A stretch of 64,000 bases of DNA from Paraburkholderia fungorum (GTDB lineage: Bacteria > Pseudomonadota > Gammaproteobacteria > Burkholderiales > Burkholderiaceae), in contig NZ_FNKP01000003.1 of NCBI RefSeq assembly GCF_900099835.1, positions 372,001 to 436,000 of the forward strand. The letters run 5' to 3'. Below are positions 1 through 8,172 of the stretch, piece after piece. A program made the position numbers and the translations under genes. Under the pieces are notes generated by a model that did no database searches, was not told the origin of the DNA, and saw only the letters and a list, made by a program, of their open reading frames with translations. Every line of letters starts with the position of its first letter. Within the stretch, counting starts at the first letter, position 1.

Positions 1-1757
1 GTCCCTCTTTCGGGATGCCGGTCCCGACGGCTCGCCATGCGCTGGATGTGCATGGTCTCCTGATGCCACGCCCGGTTGTTGTGCATCACCGTCAGCAACG
101 GCAACGCGTGATGGGCCGCCGTCCAGAGCGCGCCGGGCAGCACCATCAGATCGCCGTCGGTCTGGATATTGACCGCGATGCGGCCCGCGTCGCGATGGGC
201 AAGTGCAGCGCCCACCGCCGCGGGCGCGCCGTAACCCACTCCATAGCCGCCGCCCGAGCCAATGAACTGGTAAGTCTTCGTGAAGTCCCACAGCCGCAGC
301 GGCCACATACTGATCGGGTTGGGCGGCGACACCATTGCCCAGTCCTCGTGACGGATCACGTTCCAGACTTCCTGACACAAGCGCGCGGTACTGATTGGAC
401 TGGCATCCCACGCACGCGTCGCGGCTTCGCGCGCGTTGTTGCGCATTTCCGCGAACGCGAGTTTCATCGGCTGCTCGCGTGCGGCAACGATCTCGCGTTG
501 CGCGGGTGTGATGGCCGCGAGCACCGCGTGAAGCAAGCCGGGCAACGATGCCTCGGCATCGCCGGCAATAGCAAGTGCCGGTGCGGAATATCGTTCCGAA
601 TCCTGCATATTCGACTTACCGTACAGATAAGCCGTCGAGATACTGACGACCCTGGCATCGCCGTGACCACGCGGTTTCGACGGGCGCTCGATCGTATCGG
701 GCACGGTGCCGGTCAATCCCCAGACGTCGCCCACTTCGAGCGCGAGAATCACGTCCGCCTGCGCGAGCAGCTTCGCTTGTCGCGACGTGTGATTGAGGTA
801 GTGACCGGTCGGGAAATTCATGCGCCCGAGCTGATCGACGACCGGCGCGTTGAGCGACTCGGCGATCCTGACCAGCGTGTCCATCGCCGCCTGCGTCCTG
901 ACAGCCCGATCGGCCACGATGACAGGTGTCTTTGCACCACACAGCATGGCGGCTGCGGTCGCCAGTGCATCGCCGCTGGCAACCGGCGGCGTCGCTACGC
1001 GCAGCGGCGGCACGCGAATATCGCGCGGATCGGCGATCGGCTGCTCCTGCAATTCGGTATCGGCGACGATCAGCACCGGCTCCATCGGCGGCGTGACCGA
1101 CATCGTGTATGCGCGCATGAACGACTCGGCATAGTGCTGAAGCGACATCGGATAGTCGTCCCACTTCGTGTAGTCGCGCACGAGCGCGCCGAGATCCTGC
1201 GCGGTGTGATACCACTCCACGCCGGGACGGCGCTTCGTTGCGTCGGCGATATTGCCTGCCAGCACCATCATCGGCACCCGGTCGCACCACGCGTTGTAGA
1301 TCGCCATCGACGCGTGTTGCAGACCCACTGTGCTATGAACCAGGCACGCCATCGGCTTGCCCGCGACCTTGGCATAGCCATGCGCAATCGCGGCAGACGC
1401 CTCCTCGTGCGTGCAAACGATCAATTGCGGATGCACGTCGCCCGCGTAATTGACGATCGATTCGTGAATGCCGCGAAAGGTCGAACCAGGCATCGCGGCC
1501 ACGTAGTCGATACCTGCGATTCGCAGCAGGTCCACCATCAAATCCGAACCGGGGTTGCCGATGTGCGCCGCGTCGGCCGCCGGTGCTTCCATCAACGACG
1601 GCGCCTGGGTTTCGGCCGCGATCAGCGCCGGATGCGGACGCTCGACGTCGGGCGCTTTGTCAGTGGCAGACTGCGCAGCGCTCGCGCCCGGTTTTGCCAG
1701 CACCGCTGCCGTGCCGGTGACGAGCGCCTCTTTGAGAAACTTACGTCGGCCAGTCAT
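1..1757 (-). CDS. Tat-exported thiamine-diphosphate-dependent enzyme (acetolactate synthase-like), C-terminus cut by window edge
   Basis: The minus frame is open from the ATG at 1757 off the left edge, giving 585 residues. The N-terminus has a textbook twin-arginine signal (TGRRKFLK, residues 2-9, then an Ala-rich h-region to about residue 28). A ThDP N-terminal domain follows, with the cofactor-activating Glu in HEEA (about 118-119), then a central domain and the ThDP-binding domain with TDGD (533-536, normally GDGD) and the downstream HNN (559-561). This is the acetolactate synthase/benzoylformate decarboxylase superfamily; the substrate is unknown. About 60-80 C-terminal residues should lie outside the window. 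It is the last visible gene of the operon that starts at 8029, 82 nt after ligK. A decarboxylase or ligase acting on a 2-oxo acid is the natural guess beside LigJ/LigK, but a periplasmic ThDP enzyme would be unusual. Confidence 0.85.
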   Translation of the reverse strand, partial: MTGRRKFLKEALVTGTAAVLAKPGASAAQSATDKAPDVERPHPALIAAETQAPSLMEAPAADAAHIGNPGSDLMVDLLRIAGIDYVAAMPGSTFRGIHESIVNYAGDVHPQLIVCTHEEASAAIAHGYAKVAGKPMACLVHSTVGLQHASMAIYNAWCDRVPMMVLAGNIADATKRRPGVEWYHTAQDLGALVRDYTKWDDYPMSLQHYAESFMRAYTMSVTPPMEPVLIVADTELQEQPIADPRDIRVPPLRVATPPVASGDALATAAAMLCGAKTPVIVADRAVRTQAAMDTLVRIAESLNAPVVDQLGRMNFPTGHYLNHTSRQAKLLAQADVILALEVGDVWGLTGTVPDTIERPSKPRGHGDARVVSISTAYLYGKSNMQDSERYSAPALAIAGDAEASLPGLLHAVLAAITPAQREIVAAREQPMKLAFAEMRNNAREAATRAWDASPISTARLCQEVWNVIRHEDWAMVSPPNPISMWPLRLWDFTKTYQFIGSGGGYGVGYGAPAAVGAALAHRDAGRIAVNIQTDGDLMVLPGALWTAAHHALPLLTVMHNNRAWHQETMHIQRMASRRDRHPERG

Positions 1758-1839
1758 GTCTCCAATGTCCTCTTTATTATTCATTGAGCGGCGTGGCTTA
1801 TGGGCTTGGCGCATGCCGTGAGTCGACTCGTGGACGTCG

Positions 1840-2523
1840 TCAATCGATATAGCGAAGCCCCAGTTTGTCCAACGGCTCACGCATCTGATACATGTCGAGC
1901 CCCAGAACGCCCGACGCTAGCCTCGCGCGCTTCTGCCCTTCGTTCGCCTCGCGCGCGCTGGCGCTTTCGAGCGTTCGCGCCGCCATTGCCTGCGGCACCA
2001 CGACGACGCCATCCTGATCCGCGACGACGACATCGCCCGGCACGACCAGCGCGCCCGCGCATACCACCGGCACGTTGACCGAACCGAGGGTCGCCTTGAT
2101 CGTCCCCTTCGACGAAATCGCCTTGCTCCACACCGGGAAATTCATGTCGGCGAGCACGCTGACGTCGCGCACGCCTGCATCGATAACGAGACCTCGCGCG
2201 CCACGCGCCTTGAAGCTGGTGGCAAGCAGGTCGCCGAAATAGCCGTCCGTGCAATCGGCGGTGATGGCGGCGACCACGAGGTCGCCCGGTTGAATCTGTT
2301 CGGCAGCGACGTGCAGCATCCAGTTATCGCCGGGATGCAATAACACGGTCACGGCCGTGCCCGATGCAATCGCGCCGGAATAGATCGGCCGCATATACGG
2401 CTTGAGCAATCCGGTGCGGCCCATTGCCTCGTGCACGGTCGCGCTGCCCAGTGCGCCGAGTGCCTCCGCGACGCGACTGTCCGCGCGCGAGATGTTGCGA
2501 TAAACCACGCCCAGTTCGTACAT
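1840..2523 (-). CDS. ligK: 4-carboxy-4-hydroxy-2-oxoadipate aldolase (CHA aldolase, RraA fold)
   Basis: The 227-residue protein matches the LigK/GalC/ProA family over its whole length, starting [10 protein letters not shown] and ending LGLRYID. It carries the RraA-fold substrate/metal site GDLLATSF and, 20 residues on, DAGVRD. The enzyme splits 4-carboxy-4-hydroxy-2-oxoadipate into pyruvate and oxaloacetate in the cytoplasm and also decarboxylates oxaloacetate. I place the start at the ATG at 2523 because an AAGGA ribosome site lies about 8 nt upstream; a TTG two codons earlier (2529) has no such support. The start lies 2 nt past the ligJ stop, so the two are translationally coupled. The 4,5-cleavage pathway role follows from the neighbour LigJ. 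Confidence 0.93.
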   Translation of the reverse strand: MYELGVVYRNISRADSRVAEALGALGSATVHEAMGRTGLLKPYMRPIYSGAIASGTAVTVLLHPGDNWMLHVAAEQIQPGDLVVAAITADCTDGYFGDLLATSFKARGARGLVIDAGVRDVSVLADMNFPVWSKAISSKGTIKATLGSVNVPVVCAGALVVPGDVVVADQDGVVVVPQAMAARTLESASAREANEGQKRARLASGVLGLDMYQMREPLDKLGLRYID

Positions 2524-2525
2524 AT

Positions 2526-3551
2526 TCAACGTCCTTGTGCAATCAGCGCGGCGTCCAGCCGTGGATAAACCCGGCGCGCGTTGCCTTCGTAAATCTTGTA
2601 GCGCTGCTCGGGCTGCATGTCGGCGGCTTCGATATAGCGCTTCGTATCGTCGAAATAATGCTGCGTGTACGGATCGATGCCGCGCACGGCGCCGATCATT
2701 TCACTTGCGAACAGAATGTTGTCGACGGGAATGACTTCCGTCAGCAAATTGATGCCGGGCTGGTGATAAACGCAGGTGTCGAAGAAAATGTTATTGAGCA
2801 GATGATCTTCCAGCGGCGGCTTTTTCATTTCCTGCGCAAGACCGCGAAAGCGTCCCCAGTGATAGGGCACCGCACCGCCGCCGTGCGGAATCACGAAGCG
2901 CAGCGTGGGGAAATCGTGGAACAGGTCCGAGGTCAGACACTGCATGAAAGCTGTGGTGTCCGCATTGAGATAGTGCGCGCCGGTGGTATGGAAACACGCA
3001 TTGCAGCTTGTGCTGACGTGAATCATTGCAGGCAGGTCGTACTCCACCATCTTCTCGTAGATCGGATACCAGTAGCGGTCGGAGAGCGGCGGGCTGGTCC
3101 AGTGGCCGCCCGATGGATCGGGATTCAGATTGATCGCGACATTGCCGAACTGCTCGACGCATTTAACCAGCTCTGGAATGCACGTCGCGGTATCGACTCC
3201 CGGACTCTGCGGCAGCATGGCGGCAGGAATGAAATGCTGCGGAAACAGCTGGCTCACGCGATAGCACAACTCATTGCAAATTGCCGCCCATGTGCTCGAC
3301 ACTTCGACATCGCCGATATGGTGCGCCATGAAACTCGCACGCGGACTGAAGATGGTGAGATCGAGCCCGCGCTCGCGCATCAGGCGCAACTGGTTGGTCT
3401 CGATCGATTCACGCAGTTCGTCGTCGCTGATCTTCAGTTCGGAAGGATTCGGACTGAGCGACGGCTGGCCGATCGCGGCGACCTGTCTGTTGCGCCAGTT
3501 CTCCAGCGCTTTGGGTGCAGTCGTGTAATGCCCATGGATATCGATGATCAT
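2526..3551 (-). CDS. ligJ: 4-oxalomesaconate hydratase (amidohydrolase superfamily)
   Basis: The 341 residues equal the usual LigJ length. It begins [11 protein letters not shown] with the metal-binding HxH, and it contains [48 protein letters not shown] and [10 protein letters not shown], all characteristic of LigJ. It hydrates 4-oxalomesaconate to 4-carboxy-4-hydroxy-2-oxoadipate, the substrate of LigK encoded next. A CAGGAG ribosome site sits before the ATG at 3551. The reaction belongs to protocatechuate 4,5-cleavage and to gallate degradation. Since no LigC or LigI dehydrogenase/lactonase pair is clearly present, the gallate-type entry (dioxygenase directly to oxalomesaconate) is an attractive inference. 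Confidence 0.94.
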   Translation of the reverse strand: MIIDIHGHYTTAPKALENWRNRQVAAIGQPSLSPNPSELKISDDELRESIETNQLRLMRERGLDLTIFSPRASFMAHHIGDVEVSSTWAAICNELCYRVSQLFPQHFIPAAMLPQSPGVDTATCIPELVKCVEQFGNVAINLNPDPSGGHWTSPPLSDRYWYPIYEKMVEYDLPAMIHVSTSCNACFHTTGAHYLNADTTAFMQCLTSDLFHDFPTLRFVIPHGGGAVPYHWGRFRGLAQEMKKPPLEDHLLNNIFFDTCVYHQPGINLLTEVIPVDNILFASEMIGAVRGIDPYTQHYFDDTKRYIEAADMQPEQRYKIYEGNARRVYPRLDAALIAQGR

Positions 3552-3612
3552 TCTGGCTCCTGAAATTCAGCGCGTGCATCGCTCACGCGCGTCTGGCTAG
3601 GTGTCCGGTCTG

Positions 3613-4644
3613 CTAGAACAGCACGTCGATACCGACGGTCACTGCCGTCTGGCTTGACGAACCGGTCGGATTAAGCGTGCTGACAACTGCATGTTTGTAC
3701 GTCGTGTAATCGACCTCGCCGTACAGCGTGGTGCGCTTGGAGAGCAAATAGGCGAGCGAGATGATCGACAGGCCGCGCCGGCTCGCCTTGTCGGTCGACA
3801 CGGTGGTCTGGTAATAGCCACCGTTGAAAATCACATCGGGCCTGATGGTCCACGACAGACCGCCGAACGCGTTGTTGGTCACCTGATGCGGTGTAGTGGG
3901 GTTTTGCAGGTCTTCGGACATGAAGCCGCCGGACAGACGCACCGGGCCGATTCTGTAGCCCGCGCCAGCCATGTAATAGCTGTCGCTGAGATAAGCGGTG
4001 CCGGTCAGAATATTGCGGTGTCCATACACCCCGCCGATGTCGGCCGGGCCCATTTCGTAGCTCATACCGACGGAGCGCGTTGCTCCACTGCTGAAATTGC
4101 CAGGCACACCGCCGAACGAGTTGTCCACTTCGAACAGCAACGGCCCGAAGTTGTTCTTGTACTTGATGGAATTGTTGTTGCGGGTGCCGTCAGATGCAGT
4201 GGTCAACGGGAGGATCGGCGTGAAGTGAAAGCCGAACGGATCGTAAATGCTGATGATGTCGTGCGAAATCGTGTATTGGCGTCCGAGATCGAGTATCCCG
4301 TATTTTTCATGCCCAATACCCACGTACGACTGCCGGTTGAACAGAACGCCCGTCGTATTATCCAGTTGACCATTGCCGAGGTTGAAACCGCTTTCGAGGC
4401 GAAAGTGAGCATTCCAGCCGTCACCCAGATCTTCTCTACCCAGAAAACCGAGCTTGTTCGAACTGTAATAGCCGTTCGAGTTCATCGTCACCACTGAGCC
4501 GCCGCCCTTTGCCGCATTCGTCTGATAACGGACGCCACCGTCTGCGGTCCCGTAGATCTGCACGCTGCTTTGCGAATATGCGGGAACTGCGCCAGAAGCA
4601 AGCGAGAGCCCGACGCCAATGCTTTTCCAAACCTTTGCTTTCAT
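3613..4644 (-). CDS. Outer-membrane general porin (OpcP/Omp-C-like, Burkholderia type)
   Basis: A 343-residue trimeric beta-barrel porin. Signal peptide residues 1-24 (cleavage after PAYS), mature start QSSVQIYGTADGG, alternating beta-strand pattern, loop-3-type region, and a C-terminal Phe (VGIDVLF) as required for BAM insertion. The start is the ATG at 4644; a TTG one codon upstream is ignored because GGAG is 7 nt from the ATG. It probably lets the operon's aromatic or dicarboxylic acid cross the outer membrane. It lies between dctA and ligJ on the same strand, with a 162-nt gap upstream that holds a dyad, so it may have its own promoter. Confidence 0.92.
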   Translation of the reverse strand: MKAKVWKSIGVGLSLASGAVPAYSQSSVQIYGTADGGVRYQTNAAKGGGSVVTMNSNGYYSSNKLGFLGREDLGDGWNAHFRLESGFNLGNGQLDNTTGVLFNRQSYVGIGHEKYGILDLGRQYTISHDIISIYDPFGFHFTPILPLTTASDGTRNNNSIKYKNNFGPLLFEVDNSFGGVPGNFSSGATRSVGMSYEMGPADIGGVYGHRNILTGTAYLSDSYYMAGAGYRIGPVRLSGGFMSEDLQNPTTPHQVTNNAFGGLSWTIRPDVIFNGGYYQTTVSTDKASRRGLSIISLAYLLSKRTTLYGEVDYTTYKHAVVSTLNPTGSSSQTAVTVGIDVLF

Positions 4645-4701
4645 CAAGTGTCTCCAATATATTTTTTATAAAGCAGGATACGGTGGACAAAGTTCTCCCC
4701 A

Positions 4702-4729
4702 CGATACGTATAACTAATTACGCGTATCG
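4702..4729. promoter_or_regulatory. Palindromic operator-like dyad upstream of the porin
   Basis: The arms CGATACG (4702-4708) and CGTATCG (4723-4729) are perfect inverted repeats separated by 14 AT-rich bases, 58 nt before the porin start. Size and symmetry fit a dimeric repressor or activator site. The bound protein is unknown; the divergent LysR regulator at 8173 is one candidate. Confidence 0.4.
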
Positions 4730-4806
4730 ATCTGGATACCTGTTCCGGTCGTTTCAGGCCGGTGGCATCGGATCTTCGATGCCACCGTCGTTGCGAGAAG
4801 ATGCTG

Positions 4807-6165
4807 CTAGTTGCCTGCGTGTCCGCTGGTCGTCTGATTGAGGCGGGCCGGCGACGATGAAGGTGCCTTGAAGCCCGCTTTCAGCTCACGGTGTAATGCG
4901 ACGCGGTCGAGCGCCTTTTCCCAATTCGCCACCACGATCGTGGCGACGCTATTGCCGATGATGTTGGTAAAAACGAATCCGCTGGACATCGCCTTGTGAA
5001 TGCCGAGGATCAGCGCAATGGATTCGACGGGTATCGTGTTCGACGCTGTGAGCGTCGCCGCAAGCACTGCGATGGCGGCACCCGAAACGCCTGCTGCGCC
5101 CTTCGACGTCAGCAACAGAACGGCGAGCAGCACCAGTTGATCGTGCCAGGTCATCGGCGTGTTGGTCGCCTGAGCGAGGAACACTGCCGCTGCAGCAAAA
5201 TACAGACACGTACCGTCGTGATTGAACGTGTAGGCAGTCGGCAGAACCAGACCCACTACCGATTTCTCGCAACCAAGTCGTTCCAGCTTATCGATCAGTT
5301 GCGGGAATACGGTTTCCGACGAACTCGTGCCGATCACGAGCAATAGCTCCGCACCGATATACCGCATCAGACGCAGCAGACTGAAACCATTCACTTTCGC
5401 GATCGGCCACAGAACCAGCAGAAGAAACAGTAAGCAGGTCAAATAGAACTCGAGCACCAGCTTGCCGAGCGAGAGCAATGTGCCGAAACCGAATTTACTG
5501 ACCGTGAATGCAATCGCGCCGAATGCCGCGAGGGGCGCGATTTTCATCGTCAGCCCAATGATCCAGAACAGCGATCCCGACACTGCTTCGATCAGATTCA
5601 ATGCAGGCTGCGCACGTTCGCCGATTGCCGCGAGACCGAACGCGAACAGCACCGAGAAGAACAGCACCTGAAGCACATCACCGCCCGCGAACGCGCTGAT
5701 CGCGGTGTGCGGAATCACATTCAGCAGAAATTCGCTCGTCGTGATGACGTGATGCGCGCTGGCGACGTACGTATCCACTGCCGCGGAATGCACGCTGTGA
5801 ATGTCAACGTTCATACCAACGCCGGGCTTCAGCACATTGACGACCACGAGGCCTAGCACCAGTGCGATCGACGTCACGACTTCGAAATACAGCAGCGCCT
5901 TGATCGCGACACGGCCAACCTTCTTGAAGTCGTTGACGCCCGCAATGCCGCTGCAAACGGTGCAGAAAATGATCGGGCCAATCAGCATCTGGATGATGCG
6001 GATAAAGGCGTCGCCAACGGGCTGCAGGTTGATGCCGAACTTCGGAAAGAAGTAACCCGTGGCGACACCGATCGCCATGCCAGCCAGCACCTGGAAAGAT
6101 AAGTCGAGATAGAACGGGCGACGTTCCCTCGATTTCGCGGCGGCGGATTTGCCGGGCAGGCTCAT
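4807..6165 (-). CDS. dctA: C4-dicarboxylate/cation symporter, DctA family
   Basis: A 452-residue member of the dicarboxylate/amino acid:cation symporter family. It has about eight membrane helices and re-entrant hairpins, with GTSSSETVFP (serine-rich HP1) and the TM7 motif region YTFNHDGTCLYF (close to family NxDGTxxY). It imports a dicarboxylate or related acid with protons or sodium. The start is the ATG at 6165 with AAGGAGACACC just upstream; an ATG 14 codons earlier lacks a ribosome site. It lies within the lig-type operon, so its substrate may be an aromatic-pathway acid rather than succinate. Paralogues of DctA are often recruited this way; the exact substrate cannot be read from sequence. 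Confidence 0.9.
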   Translation of the reverse strand: MSLPGKSAAAKSRERRPFYLDLSFQVLAGMAIGVATGYFFPKFGINLQPVGDAFIRIIQMLIGPIIFCTVCSGIAGVNDFKKVGRVAIKALLYFEVVTSIALVLGLVVVNVLKPGVGMNVDIHSVHSAAVDTYVASAHHVITTSEFLLNVIPHTAISAFAGGDVLQVLFFSVLFAFGLAAIGERAQPALNLIEAVSGSLFWIIGLTMKIAPLAAFGAIAFTVSKFGFGTLLSLGKLVLEFYLTCLLFLLLVLWPIAKVNGFSLLRLMRYIGAELLLVIGTSSSETVFPQLIDKLERLGCEKSVVGLVLPTAYTFNHDGTCLYFAAAAVFLAQATNTPMTWHDQLVLLAVLLLTSKGAAGVSGAAIAVLAATLTASNTIPVESIALILGIHKAMSSGFVFTNIIGNSVATIVVANWEKALDRVALHRELKAGFKAPSSSPARLNQTTSGHAGN

Positions 6166-6233
6166 GGTGTCTCCTTGACAGACTACGGCGAATTCGGATT
6201 CGCTCAAAAATCGTAAAACGGACGAATGCAGCG

Positions 6234-7142
6234 TTAGCGCGCAGCGTCGCCCAGAACGCCCATACTGTCGGCGAAGATTTCGTCGACGGTCAGCTTGCGG
6301 GGTAACAGACCCTGCTGCTCGCAGAACGTCAGAGTTTCTTCCAACGGCCCGCGAAGCGCGTCATACCCGAACAGCAGCTTATCCGGTTTCCCTGCATTGT
6401 CCGCGGCCACCGATTCCTTACCGCGTTTCAGCAGGTCGTACACCGCGCGCACGGCTTGCGGATTCGAATTCACCAATTCGCTCGTGACCGTCACCACATG
6501 GTTGATCGGCACATAGTGATGCAATGCATACCACTCGCGATCGGCCGCCGCCGCATTTTCAATCAGCGGTTTGAATTCGGGATCGTCGGGAAGATCGTTG
6601 CCGAGAATCGCGGCATCGATTTCACCCGCGCGTAGCATCGGCAATAATTGCTTGCCCGCTGCCCGACGAACGAAGGAGGGATCGGCATACTCTTCCAGAT
6701 GGCCGCCTTCGATCGTCACCCAGTCGACTTCTTCGAGCGGCACTCCATAGGTCTCACCGAGAATCGCGCGCACCCACATGCCGGTGGTCTGCGTGTAAGC
6801 TCGCACGCCGACGCGCTTGCCAGCGAGATTGCCGAGGTCGGGTTTGGCGCGCTGCGCGTTATAGATGATGCAGCCTTGCTGGAAACGTGCCGCAACGACG
6901 GCGGGCAAGAGCACGAGCGGTTTGCCGTAGGCTTTCGCCTGCAGGTACGTGACGATTGCCAGTTCGCTCACGTCGTAGGCCTGGCGGCGGGCCATCGGTG
7001 CGAACGCACCGTGAATGGGTTCGATCTCCTCGAACAGCAGTTCGACTGCGGGATCGGTCAGTTCGCCCGCTTTCAGTGCTCGCGTGTGCGGATAGGTTTT
7101 CAGCGCAGTCTTCAGTCGCACAGGTTGCGTCGTATTGCTCAT
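6234..7142 (-). CDS. 4,5-dihydroxyphthalate decarboxylase-family protein (NMT1/SBP-like fold)
   Basis: About 302 residues with the hallmarks of the Pht5/4,5-dihydroxyphthalate decarboxylase-like family: LKTALKTYPHT near the N-terminus, PMARRQAYDVSELA, KRVGVRAYTQTTGMWVR and a C-terminal LTVDEIFADS. The fold is that of type II periplasmic binding proteins, but there is no signal peptide, in line with a cytoplasmic enzyme. The start is uncertain: ATG 7142 (weak GGAA upstream) is preferred over ATG 7163, which has no ribosome site. A distant paralogue lies at 20305-21276. It may decarboxylate a dihydroxylated aromatic dicarboxylate feeding LigJ/LigK; that is inference from neighbours. Confidence 0.75.
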   Translation of the reverse strand: MSNTTQPVRLKTALKTYPHTRALKAGELTDPAVELLFEEIEPIHGAFAPMARRQAYDVSELAIVTYLQAKAYGKPLVLLPAVVAARFQQGCIIYNAQRAKPDLGNLAGKRVGVRAYTQTTGMWVRAILGETYGVPLEEVDWVTIEGGHLEEYADPSFVRRAAGKQLLPMLRAGEIDAAILGNDLPDDPEFKPLIENAAAADREWYALHHYVPINHVVTVTSELVNSNPQAVRAVYDLLKRGKESVAADNAGKPDKLLFGYDALRGPLEETLTFCEQQGLLPRKLTVDEIFADSMGVLGDAAR

Positions 7143-7177
7143 GATCGGGTGTTCCAGTTGCATTCGAAGTCGACGGC

Positions 7178-8029
7178 TCAGGCGGCCAGTGCGGGATACA
7201 CCTCAAACGCAGTGCCGCCGAAGATCGCCTCCTGCGCGTCGGCGGGCAGCATCGAAAGGCTTTCGCGGGCTTCGGCCAGCAGTTGCGGCAACGCACCTTC
7301 GGCAGCCGGGAAATTCGAGCCCCACGCAATCCGGTTTGCGCCGAACGCGTCGAGCACGCGCGGGAAAAACGCGGCCGGCGTGGAAGCGCCCCGGCCCGCT
7401 TCGGCAATCGTCCGGTTCGTCAACTTCAGAAACACGCCCTGATGCGACGCGAGGCTGAACAACGGCGCGGCCGCTTCGTACGGAGGACCACCGGCCAGGT
7501 CAGGACGCGCGAGGTGGTCGAGCAGCACCCGGATATCCGGAAAGCGCGCGAGCATGTTGAGAAGCGCGGGAATGCCCTGTGCGGTCATCTGCAGGCAGAT
7601 CGACACGTTGTGACGCTGCGCGTATTCCCACACGGGAAACGAGCGCTCGTCGTCGAGCCAGCCCGCCTGCCCCGGCATCGTCGTGCCGGTCGTGAACAGA
7701 CGCAGCCCGGAGAGTCCTGCGTCGAGCCAGCGCTGCAGTTGCGAGACGGCGTCGTTCGCCAGCACGTCGATCGAAAATACGCCGACGAATCGGTCCGGGT
7801 GATTGCGCACCGCCTCGACCACATAACTATTGTCGTTGCCGTAAACCGTCGACGCCTGCACCACCACAGCCCGGTCGATGCCCGCCTGGTCCAGCGATGC
7901 AAGCAGCCCTTCGAAGCTGACGGGGCGCTTCGCCGACCACTCGGACTGGTGACCGCCGACCGGCGCAAGCGGATAGCTCTGTTTATCTGAGGAAATTGCG
8001 TGAGTGTGCGTGTCGACAACAACGGCCAT
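7178..8029 (-). CDS. Amidohydrolase (LigI/COG3618-like lactonase family)
   Basis: A 283-residue TIM-barrel amidohydrolase starting MAVVVDTHTHAI, which gives the beta-1 HxH motif. The beta-strand motif LLDHLARPD and the terminal AWGSNFP follow. The family includes 2-pyrone-4,6-dicarboxylate lactonase (LigI) and sugar lactonases. The position normally holding the catalytic Asp in WGTDWP is Asn here, as in some COG3618 members. AGGAG lies before the ATG at 8029. It is the promoter-proximal gene of the minus-strand operon and is divergent from the LysR gene at 8173. A lactone or cyclic ester intermediate of the pathway is the likely substrate. It is paralogous to 13728-14591. Confidence 0.82.
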   Translation of the reverse strand: MAVVVDTHTHAISSDKQSYPLAPVGGHQSEWSAKRPVSFEGLLASLDQAGIDRAVVVQASTVYGNDNSYVVEAVRNHPDRFVGVFSIDVLANDAVSQLQRWLDAGLSGLRLFTTGTTMPGQAGWLDDERSFPVWEYAQRHNVSICLQMTAQGIPALLNMLARFPDIRVLLDHLARPDLAGGPPYEAAAPLFSLASHQGVFLKLTNRTIAEAGRGASTPAAFFPRVLDAFGANRIAWGSNFPAAEGALPQLLAEARESLSMLPADAQEAIFGGTAFEVYPALAA

Positions 8030-8172
8030 GAACGTGCTCCTGACTGAAAATGTTCTGCTTGAATGAACGTTAATGTAATCTCGATCACGTCAAACACCTC
8101 AATATGAAGTGAGGCCCAGCTCATAAATTTACGTTAAGCTGAGGGTTTTGGAGAGGTCGGCCGGGAGGAATA
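8030..8172. promoter_or_regulatory. Divergent promoter region between amidohydrolase operon and LysR gene
   Basis: This 143-nt gap separates divergent genes, the standard arrangement for LysR control. It holds two ACGTTAA-type elements and a dyad with arms CAGCT (8117-8121) and AGCTG (8137-8141). AT-rich tracts between them could include both promoters. The dyad fits a LysR-type recognition site by spacing only. Confidence 0.45.

Noticed and set aside
15..1787. Long plus-strand open frame of 590 codons
   Set aside because: Arg/His-rich composition and no domain; it is the antisense shadow of the ThDP enzyme gene, which itself runs off the window.
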